From an uncultured Clostridia bacterium (GTDB lineage: Bacteria; Bacillota; Clostridia; Peptostreptococcales; Acidaminobacteraceae): 9,821 nucleotides of DNA. The stretch lies in the NCBI GenBank assembly GCA_937880545.1, contig CALFKA010000246.1, positions 1 to 9,821 of the forward strand, given 5' to 3'. How positions within the stretch are numbered: position 1 is the first letter of the stretch; every line of letters begins with the position of its first letter. Shown here one piece after another: positions 1-5,848 of this stretch. A model generated the notes under the pieces. The model saw nothing but the letters and a program-made list of their open reading frames with translations. It was not told the DNA's origin and searched no databases. The translations under genes and the position numbers were made by a program.

Positions 1-1
1 T

Positions 2-808
2 GAAGGTGCCATCCCCGTCGAAAGAGCCAAAGAGATTGCTCTGAACTCTGCCGGTGTCAGTGCCGCCGACGCCAAATTTAAAAAAGTGGACTTTGACTAC
101 GACGATGACTATCCTCTTTACAAGCTGGAATTCACTGTCGGTGCTGAAGAATTCAAATTCGAAATCGACGCCAGCACCGGGAATATCTTTAAGTTCGAGC
201 GCAATGACAAACTCTCTGACAGTGACTATGAAGAAGCTGTCGACCCCAGCAAATTGGTCACCATGGACAAAGCCAAAGAAGCCATTCTCGCCTTCGCACG
301 CCTCAATGCCGACGAGGTGAAGTTCACCAAAGGGGAGTTTGACAAAGACGACAAGCGACCTGAGTACAAGTTCGAGTTCCAGGCAGGGGGCGTAAAGTTC
401 AAAGCAGAACTCGTTGCCAGCACCGGAAAAGTCGTGAAGTTTGAGCGCACCAGCAGTTTCGGTGACAGCGGTTATGAAAGCAAATCCCCTGACACGCAGC
501 CCAAGCCCGGTGACAGTGACTACGATGATTCACTTTACAATGATGATTCCAACTATGACGACGACTCGCTATACGATGACACGGATGACTCGCTATACGA
601 TGAATCGGATGACTCGCAATACGATGAATCGGATGACTCGCAATACGATGAATCGGACTATGACGATGACTCCGATTATCAGACCCCGGCCCCGGCACCC
701 AAACCAGCTCCCGCTCCGGCACCCAAACCAGCTCCCGCTCCGGCCGACAGCGACTACGACGACAGTGACTACGACGACAGCGACTACGACGACAGCGACT
801 ACGATTGA
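2..808 (+). CDS. Double PepSY-domain protein with acidic Asp/Ser/Tyr repeat tail (5' partial)
   Basis: The frame is open from the left edge, so the start and any signal peptide lie outside; 268 residues are visible. Visible residues 1-68 and about 85-149 are two PepSY domains, each with an A-K-E-I/A-x-A helix, a strand such as YKLEF or YKFEF, and a closing strand ending in A-S-T-G. PepSY domains are typically secreted or membrane-bound and are thought to bind or inhibit peptidases. Residues about 171-268 form a low-complexity tail of D-D-S-x-Y-D repeats, a P-A-P-A-P-K linker and four D-S-D-Y-D units. The tail is strongly acidic and could bind cations or be phosphorylated on Ser or Tyr; that is inference. 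The gene ends 18 bp before the polyphosphate polymerase-like gene, so it is probably in the same operon. PepSY assignment is confident; function is not known. Confidence 0.9.
   Translation, partial: EGAIPVERAKEIALNSAGVSAADAKFKKVDFDYDDDYPLYKLEFTVGAEEFKFEIDASTGNIFKFERNDKLSDSDYEEAVDPSKLVTMDKAKEAILAFARLNADEVKFTKGEFDKDDKRPEYKFEFQAGGVKFKAELVASTGKVVKFERTSSFGDSGYESKSPDTQPKPGDSDYDDSLYNDDSNYDDDSLYDDTDDSLYDESDDSQYDESDDSQYDESDYDDDSDYQTPAPAPKPAPAPAPKPAPAPADSDYDDSDYDDSDYDDSDYD
560..655 (+). repeat. 24-bp in-frame tandem repeat, about four copies
   Basis: The units at 584-607, 608-631 and 632-655 are 24 bp long and nearly identical: the first differs from the other two by one base (CTA against CAA). A more diverged copy with three mismatches to the first unit lies at 560-583. 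They encode DDSxYDES. Because 24 is a multiple of three, loss or gain of a unit would keep the reading frame. Confidence 0.9.
692..739 (+). repeat. 24-bp tandem repeat, two identical copies (Pro/Ala/Lys linker)
   Basis: Two identical 24-bp units (692-715 and 716-739) encode a PAPKPAPA-type linker. This segment separates the two acidic parts of the tail and is GC-rich compared with them. Extended Pro-Ala linkers often act as spacers through or away from the cell wall; that role is inferred. Confidence 0.88.
746..805 (+). repeat. 15-bp tandem repeat, four copies (DSDYD units)
   Basis: Units at 746-760, 761-775, 776-790 and 791-805 differ by single third-position changes. Each encodes D-S-D-Y-D, and the last codon before the stop ends the fourth unit. 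The protein therefore finishes on four copies of a short acidic Ser/Tyr motif. Confidence 0.9.
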
Positions 809-826
809 TGAAGCAAGGAGGAGCGC

Positions 827-1501
827 ATGAAGCTGAGACATGAACTCAAGCATGAGATCAACTCTGCCGACTACCTCCAGCTAAAACACAGACTTCGCTG
901 GATTCTCCATCCGGATCCACATGCTGACGCACACGGTCAATACCGTGTGCGCAGCTTGTATTTTGACGATCCTTTCGATTCTGCACTGATGGACAAAATC
1001 AGTGGAGTAAACAGAAGAGAGAAGTTCCGCGTCCGTTGCTATAATGAAGACTTTTCCTATATAAAGCTTGAAAAGAAGACCAAGCGCAGTGGCCTGTGCA
1101 GCAAGCAAAGCGCTCGCCTCAACCGACAGGAAGTACAGAGCCTTCTTGAGGGCAATATAGACTTTCTCATGGATCGCGAGGAAGACCTCCTTCGAGAGCT
1201 TTACGTAAAGATGAAAAGTCGCTTACTCCGTCCACGCACCATTGTCGAATATATCCGTGAACCCTTCATACACCCTGCAGGAAACACACGTATAACGCTT
1301 GATCGAGATATCCGAACCGGAGGAAAGAGTTTAGATTTCTTCGCTTCTGATCCGCTGCAACTTCCTACGGAAGAAGCATTTGCGGTTCTCGAAGTAAAAT
1401 ACGATGAATTCCTGCCGGAGTTTATTGCCAGAGCTGTGCAGATAGGTTCGAGAAGAGCCGCAGCCTTCTCAAAGTACGCTCAAAGCCGCAAATACGACTA
1501 A
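827..1501 (+). CDS. VTC-domain polyphosphate polymerase-like protein
   Basis: This 224-residue protein has the pattern of the triphosphate tunnel metalloenzyme fold of the VTC family, which in the yeast Vtc4 subunit builds polyphosphate from ATP. Visible tunnel residues are E6 and K8 (RHELKHE), R40/R42 in YRVRSLYFDD, R68/R70 in KFRVR, K80/E82/K84, E141 in IVEY, R155 in TRITLDR, E189/K191 in LEVKYDE, and the late S205/K206. The length fits a stand-alone bacterial domain. There is no signal peptide or membrane helix, so it probably acts in the cytosol against the next gene's membrane protein. An AAGGAGG site 5 bp before the ATG fixes the start. Polymerase activity is inferred from the family; related tunnel enzymes can instead hydrolyse triphosphates. 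Confidence 0.9.
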   Translation: MKLRHELKHEINSADYLQLKHRLRWILHPDPHADAHGQYRVRSLYFDDPFDSALMDKISGVNRREKFRVRCYNEDFSYIKLEKKTKRSGLCSKQSARLNRQEVQSLLEGNIDFLMDREEDLLRELYVKMKSRLLRPRTIVEYIREPFIHPAGNTRITLDRDIRTGGKSLDFFASDPLQLPTEEAFAVLEVKYDEFLPEFIARAVQIGSRRAAAFSKYAQSRKYD

Positions 1502-1512
1502 GGAGACTATCT

Positions 1513-2184
1513 ATGACGTTTCAGGATATTTTCAAATCAAAATACCTCGAGAATGTAACTGTTATCCCCATGTTTGACATGGCTTTGGGGATGCTGCTGG
1601 CATTCTTGACGGGACTATTCATTTTCTGGATTTATAAGAAAACATATCGAGGGGTCATGTATTCTTCAAGCTTTGGAGTGACTCTCATCGGGTTGACCAT
1701 GATCTCTACCTTCGTCATCATGGCTGTCACCAGCAATATCGTCCTCTCCCTGGGTATGGTGGGAGCGCTCTCTATCGTACGCTTCCGGACGGCGATCAAG
1801 GAGCCACTGGACATCGCCTTTCTCTTCTGGAGTATTGCTGTAGGGATTGTATTGGCTGCCGGCTTGATCCCGCTGGCTGTCTTTGGGAGTATATTTATCG
1901 GGCTCGTTCTTCTCATCTTCGTCAGCTGGAAGACACACGATGACCCCTTCATCCTTGTGCTCCGCTGTGATACGCAGGAGACGGAGACACTCACCCGTCA
2001 GATGCTCGATTCCAGTGTCCAGAAACTTGTTCTTAAGAGTAAAAGCGTAAGACCCGGGGCAATGGAGCTCCACTATGAACTGCGACTGAAAAGTAACGAC
2101 ACAAACTTTTTAAACCTGATCTCTGAAGTTACAGGCGTCTCAGAAGTCGTCCTTGTCAGCTACAATGGAGACTATGTAGGCTAA
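1513..2184 (+). CDS. DUF4956 family multi-pass membrane protein
   Basis: The protein has 223 residues. About four hydrophobic helices span roughly residues 21-41, 54-73, 100-117 and 119-138, followed by a soluble C-terminal domain (about 145-223) with alternating beta and alpha elements. The conserved family block G81-D100 is present, with the core SIVRFRTAIKEP. DUF4956 genes are usually next to VTC-domain genes. A likely but unproven role is the membrane partner that anchors the polymerase or moves its product. Its AAGGAG ribosome site begins inside the upstream TAA stop, giving an 11-bp gap and probably tight co-translation. Confidence 0.9.
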   Translation: MTFQDIFKSKYLENVTVIPMFDMALGMLLAFLTGLFIFWIYKKTYRGVMYSSSFGVTLIGLTMISTFVIMAVTSNIVLSLGMVGALSIVRFRTAIKEPLDIAFLFWSIAVGIVLAAGLIPLAVFGSIFIGLVLLIFVSWKTHDDPFILVLRCDTQETETLTRQMLDSSVQKLVLKSKSVRPGAMELHYELRLKSNDTNFLNLISEVTGVSEVVLVSYNGDYVG

Positions 2185-2193
2185 GGAGTACCC

Positions 2194-3621
2194 ATGCTCA
2201 AGCACCGCCACATCGATAAGATCGCAATTATTGGCATTGTCCTTGCCGTTGTTATTGTTGTGCTCTTTATGAATGGTGAGGCTCTGGGACTGACAAGTCA
2301 TCACAGTGCTCCCGCATACGCCGGACGCCTTTTTGATTCCGATTATGTGCACTCAATTGAGCTTTTCTTAAGTGACTCCGATTGGCACAATATCCTAGAA
2401 AACCCAAGAGAAAAAGAATATGTCCACGCTACCGTCATCATTGACGGGGAGAAGATTTCGAATGTAGGCCTTCGTGTCAAAGGGAGTAATTCCCTCAATC
2501 AGGTATTGAAGTATGGCTCCAAGCGATTTAGCCTGAAGATTGAGTTCGACCATTATGTCACGGGGAAATCTTATTTTGGGCTGGATAAGTTATCTCTGCA
2601 ATCATCCTTCCAAGACAATGCCTATATGAAGGACACCATCGCCTATGACATGATGGCGAAAATGGGCATCCCCTCTCCCCTCACAAGTCACGCCTTTGTG
2701 CGTGTAAATGATGAGGACTGGGGACTTTTTATTGCCGTAGAAGAGCCGGAGGATGCCTTTGTACGAAGAAACTATGGGACCGACCGCGGACAACTCTATA
2801 AACCCGAATACAAAAAGATCGATGACGATAACAGCGACGTTTATCTCATCTATACGGGTGATGAGTTCTGGCGCTATGAAAATATCTTCCGCAAGGCCAC
2901 TTTTGAGATCAACGACTCCGACAAGAGGCGACTGATTGAATCTCTTCGCATCCTCTCCACCGGGGAGAATCTGGAAGACGCCATCGACCTGGAGGCCGTT
3001 TTGCGCTACTTTACGGTACAGACCTTTGTCGTCAACCTCGATGGCTACCTTGGAAGAACCGGACATAACTACTTCTTGTATGAAAAAGATGGGAAGATCT
3101 CCATGCTCCCCTGGGACTACAATCTCGCCTATGCAACTTACGCGCTGGGAATGCCCGAGCCGATCGATGACCCGACCCTGTTTGTCAACTATCCGATCAA
3201 CACACCGGCTCCTTATGAGTATATGTCCCGACGACCGCTCTTTCTCGAACTTCTCAAGCGCAAGGAAATAGCCACTCGCTATCATGAGCTCTACGATGAG
3301 TTCCTGAAAACATATATGGAAAGCGGGTACTTCGAAGAAAAAGTGGAATCAATCCGCGAGATGATCGCTCCTTATGTCCAGAGAGATCCCACGAAGTTTG
3401 CCTCTTACAAGGACTTCCACATCGCAGTGGATACCTTTAAAGAATTCTGCCTCCTCCGCACACAGAGTGTACGGGGACAACTCGATGGCACCATTCCCTC
3501 CACCTTCAAAAGACAAAAAGAAAACCCCAACATTCGAATTGACGCCTCCCACATCCGCATCCAGGACCTGGGAGACTTTGAAGATATGCGCCGCCTCATC
3601 GACGGCAGACTTCCTGAGTAG
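2194..3621 (+). CDS. CotH-family protein kinase, membrane-anchored
   Basis: The 475-residue protein begins with a single membrane helix (about residues 7-26), which puts the catalytic domain outside the membrane. CotH proteins are atypical protein kinases; Bacillus CotH phosphorylates serines in the spore-coat proteins CotB and CotG. Family landmarks are RVKGSN (94-99), LYKPE (201-205), NLDG (281-284), HNYFLY (291-296) and the metal-binding PWDYN (306-310, D308). None of these looks broken. The gene is last in the PepSY/VTC/DUF4956 run, with an AAGGAG site overlapping the upstream stop. Because it has a membrane anchor and sits with polyphosphate-type genes, a surface role is more likely than a spore-coat role. 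The substrate is unknown; the acidic, serine-rich tail of the PepSY protein is the obvious local candidate. Confidence 0.92.
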   Translation: MLKHRHIDKIAIIGIVLAVVIVVLFMNGEALGLTSHHSAPAYAGRLFDSDYVHSIELFLSDSDWHNILENPREKEYVHATVIIDGEKISNVGLRVKGSNSLNQVLKYGSKRFSLKIEFDHYVTGKSYFGLDKLSLQSSFQDNAYMKDTIAYDMMAKMGIPSPLTSHAFVRVNDEDWGLFIAVEEPEDAFVRRNYGTDRGQLYKPEYKKIDDDNSDVYLIYTGDEFWRYENIFRKATFEINDSDKRRLIESLRILSTGENLEDAIDLEAVLRYFTVQTFVVNLDGYLGRTGHNYFLYEKDGKISMLPWDYNLAYATYALGMPEPIDDPTLFVNYPINTPAPYEYMSRRPLFLELLKRKEIATRYHELYDEFLKTYMESGYFEEKVESIREMIAPYVQRDPTKFASYKDFHIAVDTFKEFCLLRTQSVRGQLDGTIPSTFKRQKENPNIRIDASHIRIQDLGDFEDMRRLIDGRLPE

Positions 3622-3630
3622 CTCTACTCA
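3615..3630 (+). other. Short palindrome across the CotH stop codon
   Basis: TGAGTAG (3615-3621) and CTACTCA (3624-3630) are perfect inverted arms two bases apart, and the stop TAG lies in the left arm. No T-run follows, so it is not a clear terminator. It could slow 3' decay or slightly reduce read-through into the next gene. Confidence 0.35.
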
Positions 3631-3668
3631 TAAATCGGGTACATAAAGAGCAAGCGAAAGGAGTCATC

Positions 3669-4220
3669 ATGGAAAAACAATATCAGGATGTCCTTGATTT
3701 TTGGTTCACCCCCGAACACACGGAACTACACTTCGTAGAAGATCCGGAGTTTGATGAGAAAATCAGAAGAGAGTTTCTTCCCACCTGGGAGAAAGCAAAA
3801 GAAGGTCTTCTCGTCGACTGGCGTGAGACGATCCACGGAAGACTCGCCGAGATCATCGTACTCGATCAGTTCTCAAGAAACCTCTTCCGAAATGACATCC
3901 GTACGTACACGCAGGATAAGATGGCCATTGCCCTTTCACAGGAGGTGGTAGCACACCCTGACTATGCCAAGCTCTCCCCCGATGAAAAAAGATACATCCT
4001 CCTTCCCTTCATGCACTCGGAGTCCTTGGAGCTTCACGCATGGGCAAGGAAGTACTTTGAAACACTCGGCGATGAGGGCACTCTGTATTACGAAGATCTC
4101 CACCTAGACGTACTCAAGAGATTCGGCAGATATCCGTATCAAAATGACGATCTGGGCCGTAAATCCACTCCGGAAGAGATCGCCTTTTTGGAAGAGAAAA
4201 AAGAGAGAATCTACGAATAG
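3669..4220 (+). CDS. DUF924 family protein
   Basis: The 183-residue protein matches DUF924, a soluble all-helical, TPR-like family of unknown function. Signature segments are DFWF (10-13), EIIVLDQFSRNLFR (61-74), PFMHSESLELH (113-123) and the C-terminal RFGRYP...STPEEIAFLE (151-175). The length is usual for the family and nothing is missing. An AAGGAG site 5 bp before the ATG supports the start. It follows CotH by 47 bp with no recognisable promoter, so it probably rides on the same transcript, though it need not share the function. Its last 18 bases and stop form part of a terminator hairpin serving the converging operon. Confidence 0.93.
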   Translation: MEKQYQDVLDFWFTPEHTELHFVEDPEFDEKIRREFLPTWEKAKEGLLVDWRETIHGRLAEIIVLDQFSRNLFRNDIRTYTQDKMAIALSQEVVAHPDYAKLSPDEKRYILLPFMHSESLELHAWARKYFETLGDEGTLYYEDLHLDVLKRFGRYPYQNDDLGRKSTPEEIAFLEEKKERIYE

Positions 4221-4230
4221 ATTCTCTCTT
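4197..4230 (-). terminator. Intrinsic terminator of the padR/DUF2812 operon, inside the DUF924 3' end
   Basis: AAGAGAGAATCTA (4201-4213) and TAGATTCTCTCTT (4218-4230) form a perfect 13-bp stem with a four-base loop. Read on the - strand the loop is TTCG and the hairpin runs straight into six T (4202-4197), a canonical intrinsic terminator for the DUF2812 gene ending at 4246. On the + strand the same hairpin follows the DUF924 stop but is followed by CCC, so it would be weak there or act mainly as a 3' cap. Confidence 0.85.
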
Positions 4231-4245
4231 CCCATCATAAAAACT

Positions 4246-4791
4246 TTATTCGAACAGATTGTCTTTTTTCTTCAGTTCACGTTTCTTTGTGTACATCTTC
4301 CACAAACCCATGCCAAGAACAATGGTAAACACCGAGGTTAAAATCGCTATCACCAAACGTGTTGGCACCTTCTCCCGTGTAAAATACAAGTCAAAATTCT
4401 CTATCGACATCCAGAGATTCAAGACAAAGAAGATGATCTGTGTAAACATAATCCTATTGATCTGCTTCACCTTCGGCGCTGTATCTGAGTAAAGCTCAAA
4501 GCTTCCCTCTCCACGTACCTTTCGAAAGTATGCCCACCCAAACATATCTCCGATATATTCTATTCCCGTATCTTCCAAGAAGCGGATGTAGTCCTGTGTC
4601 TCCTGATGCTCTGCTTTCTTTTCCAGAAACTGCATCCGTACTTGATACTCTCCGGGGGCACTTTCTTTAAAGTAATAGGTAAAGGGACTTACATCGGTCA
4701 GTGCCAGCCCCTGATCTGCCATCTCATTGAGCCACTGCTCCTCTTTGTCGTAGTTAAAAACTGAGAATGCTCTACGTATGACTTTAGACAT
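4246..4791 (-). CDS. DUF2812 domain membrane protein
   Basis: From the ATG at 4791 this is a 181-residue protein. Residues 1-105 match the DUF2812 soluble domain, with RRAFSVFNYDKEEQWLNEMA near the start and a later GDMFGWAYFRK. Two membrane helices follow (about 112-131 and 144-164), then a lysine/arginine-rich cytoplasmic tail, so the topology is N-domain and C-tail inside. An ATG 18 codons upstream exists, but the GGAGG at 4798-4802 sits 6 bp before 4791, which decides the start. The gene overlaps the end of padR by 8 bp. DUF2812 genes are habitual partners of PadR regulators in Bacillota and may sense or respond to envelope stress; the function is not established. Confidence 0.88.
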   Translation of the reverse strand: MSKVIRRAFSVFNYDKEEQWLNEMADQGLALTDVSPFTYYFKESAPGEYQVRMQFLEKKAEHQETQDYIRFLEDTGIEYIGDMFGWAYFRKVRGEGSFELYSDTAPKVKQINRIMFTQIIFFVLNLWMSIENFDLYFTREKVPTRLVIAILTSVFTIVLGMGLWKMYTKKRELKKKDNLFE

Positions 4792-5104
4792 GTTGCGCCT
4801 CCAAGACTGTTTTCCCATTATCCAATAACTCTTGTAATCGTTCAATCTCCCCTCGGAGAACTTGTATTCCTGTGTCGGTAATCATATATTCTTTTTTCCT
4901 ACTGCCTTTATCTTCTTCAAGTGCTCGAATCCATCCTCTCTCAACCATGGTGTTGAGAGCTCCGTACAGCGTCCCAGCCCCCAGACTGACGCGGCCGTGC
5001 GAGAGCTTTTCAGTATGCTGCATGATCCCGTAGCCATGCATGGGTTGAAGGAGAGATAGAAGGATATAGTACACTCCCTCTGTTAAGGCGCCTGCTTTTT
5101 CCAT
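4784..5104 (-). CDS. PadR-family transcriptional repressor
   Basis: The 106-residue protein is a minimal PadR regulator (subfamily 2, without a long C-terminal domain). The winged helix shows HGYGIM (23-28), the recognition-helix region GAGTLYGAL (42-50) and a basic wing with GSRKKEY (67-73), followed by one dimerisation helix (about 80-105). Such proteins repress their own operon and release DNA on binding a ligand or on a signal from a partner. A GAGAGGG-type site precedes the ATG. The two palindromes at 5126-5170, which sit on its promoter, are its probable operators. The overlapping downstream DUF2812 gene is presumably co-regulated. The ligand cannot be predicted. Confidence 0.95.
   Translation of the reverse strand: MEKAGALTEGVYYILLSLLQPMHGYGIMQHTEKLSHGRVSLGAGTLYGALNTMVERGWIRALEEDKGSRKKEYMITDTGIQVLRGEIERLQELLDNGKTVLEAQHV
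4798..4802 (-). promoter_or_regulatory. Ribosome binding site that sets the DUF2812 start
   Basis: CCTCC on the + strand is GGAGG on the coding strand, 6 bp before the ATG at 4791 and inside the last codons of padR. No comparable site precedes the upstream in-frame ATG at 4845. Confidence 0.8.
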
Positions 5105-5125
5105 AATCCCTCTCTATCGTCTAGC

Positions 5126-5148
5126 GTTATATCGTCTGTCGATATAAC
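5126..5148 (-). promoter_or_regulatory. Probable PadR operator 1 (perfect palindrome over the transcription start)
   Basis: GTTATATCG (5126-5134) and CGATATAAC (5140-5148) are perfect 9-bp inverted arms with a 5-bp gap. The site runs from within the -10 hexamer across the expected start of transcription. The shared core TATATCG-N5-CGATATA recurs in operator 2. Binding by PadR is inferred from position and symmetry. Confidence 0.75.
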
Positions 5149-5170
5149 TATATCGCCTCCCGATATAGTT
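5146..5170 (-). promoter_or_regulatory. Probable PadR operator 2 (perfect palindrome in the -35/-10 spacer)
   Basis: AACTATATCG (5146-5155) and CGATATAGTT (5161-5170) are perfect 10-bp arms with a 5-bp gap. Centre-to-centre distance from operator 1 is 21 bp, two helical turns, which would put both dimers on the same DNA face. The site fills the promoter spacer. Confidence 0.75.
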
Positions 5171-5175
5171 GTCAA
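5147..5175 (-). promoter_or_regulatory. Promoter of the padR/DUF2812 operon
   Basis: On the - strand a perfect TTGACA (-35, 5175-5170) and TATAGT (-10, 5152-5147) are separated by 17 bp. Transcription would begin near 5140, giving a leader of about 36 bases before the padR ATG. A near-consensus promoter masked by two operators fits tight repression with strong induction. Confidence 0.8.
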
Positions 5176-5179
5176 TCCC

Positions 5180-5200
5180 CAAATGAAAAAGGCTCATTTG
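5180..5200. other. Inverted repeat upstream of the padR promoter
   Basis: CAAATGA (5180-5186) and TCATTTG (5194-5200) are perfect 7-bp arms with a 7-bp gap, a few bases beyond the padR -35. There is no T-run, so it is not a terminator. It may be an extra protein site; the rest of 5201-5269 shows nothing clear apart from a small 6-bp hairpin at 5252-5268. Confidence 0.35.
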
Positions 5201-5269
5201 CATCCGGATCCTCCGTGGCTCAAGCCCTGAATTTCTCTGAAAGAACGGCGAACGATTGAAAAAATCGTC

Positions 5270-5308
5270 AAAAAAAAGACTCCTACTTCATCGCGTCCTG
5301 TAGGAATC
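5270..5308 (-). terminator. Intrinsic terminator of the satD-to-PEGA operon
   Basis: Read on the - strand, GATTCCTAC (5308-5300) pairs with GTAGGAGTC (5286-5278) over nine positions with one T-G wobble, a 13-base loop, then eight T (5277-5270). It lies about 50 bp after the stop at 5362. On the + strand the wobble becomes a C-A mismatch and the T-run is shorter, so it works mainly on the - strand. It also insulates this operon from padR. Confidence 0.85.
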
Positions 5309-5361
5309 GTTTTTATTACCGTTACATTTCTTCTGGCTATATTGCGGCTCATTGAAACAGT

Positions 5362-5700
5362 CTACTCGTCTGTGGAGTCGATCTCCGCAACCGCGGTAAC
5401 GGGCTTCAGCAAGTGCCATTTTCTCCAAATATTGATGAGGATGTCTTTTTGCGATACGTACACTTCCTGATCTCTCTCCCATGCCCAGGTTTGCGCTCGA
5501 TAGACTCTACGACTCTCTGGCATCTGGTCATAGTCGATTCCGGCATTGATCCTGTGTGTTCCGTGCGGGAGTTTGATCACGTGTGTACGGTTGAAGCCGT
5601 TCAGTATTCTGATGTGATCGTCGATTTTTATGTAGCACTCGCACAGAAGCGGTGTTTTTACGATGATGTTTCCGGTCAAAGAATCCCTCTTTCTTTTCAT
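5362..5700 (-). CDS. Small PEGA-like beta-domain protein (hypothetical)
   Basis: From the ATG at 5700 this encodes 112 residues, with no signal peptide or membrane helix. Residues 10-55 (GNIIVKTP ... YIKIDD ... VIKLPHGTHRINAGID) have the strand pattern of a PEGA-like domain: a G-x-I-x-V opening, a short ligand-like strand, then LPHGTHRI. The second half is rich in W, R and V and is not recognised. The gene follows the epimerase by 148 bp and is closed by the terminator at 5270-5308, which supports it being real. The start is uncertain: the ATG lacks a good ribosome site, while a TTG at 5679 has AGAGGG 5 bp upstream. A short open frame at 5697-5759 overlaps the ATG as ATGA and could instead supply ribosomes. 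Function unknown. Confidence 0.6.
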   Translation of the reverse strand: MKRKRDSLTGNIIVKTPLLCECYIKIDDHIRILNGFNRTHVIKLPHGTHRINAGIDYDQMPESRRVYRAQTWAWERDQEVYVSQKDILINIWRKWHLLKPVTAVAEIDSTDE

Positions 5701-5759
5701 CGCGAGGCACGCCTGTACTCAGCCCTCGAATCTCGGCGAAATTCACCGACGGAATTCAC
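5697..5759 (-). other. Candidate 20-codon leader frame before the PEGA-like gene
   Basis: A GTG at 5759 stands 5 bp after a perfect AAGGAG (5770-5765) and opens a 20-codon frame, rich in arginine, whose TGA overlaps the next ATG by ATGA. It may be a true coupled leader. Alternatively it is the original N-terminus of the PEGA-like protein, split off by a frameshift or a sequencing indel. The rest of 5771-5848 shows no clear promoter or hairpin. Confidence 0.3.
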
Positions 5760-5848
5760 CGTCACTCCTTCACAGAAGAGTTGGCAGGCAAAGCGCCGAT
5801 ACTTCTTACGGCAAGCTTCGATCTCTCAGACTGGTAATCTGCCCTCTG

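Noticed and set aside
399..722. Antisense frame with a repeated His/Arg/Ile/Ser pattern opposite the PepSY tail
   Set aside because: It is the complement of the in-frame coding repeats; the + strand frame carries the PepSY domains and connects to the operon.
560..805. Possible CRISPR array or minisatellite
   Set aside because: Units are directly abutting with no unique spacers, keep the reading frame and encode a consistent protein pattern.
2602..3285. Long - strand open frame (227 codons) inside the CotH gene
   Set aside because: The + strand frame has all CotH kinase landmarks across the same region; the antisense protein has no family features or ribosome site.
4201..4230. Attachment site or mobile-element inverted repeat
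   Set aside because: It is a single hairpin with a four-base loop at a convergent gene junction and a T-run on one side, with no integrase or transposase nearby.
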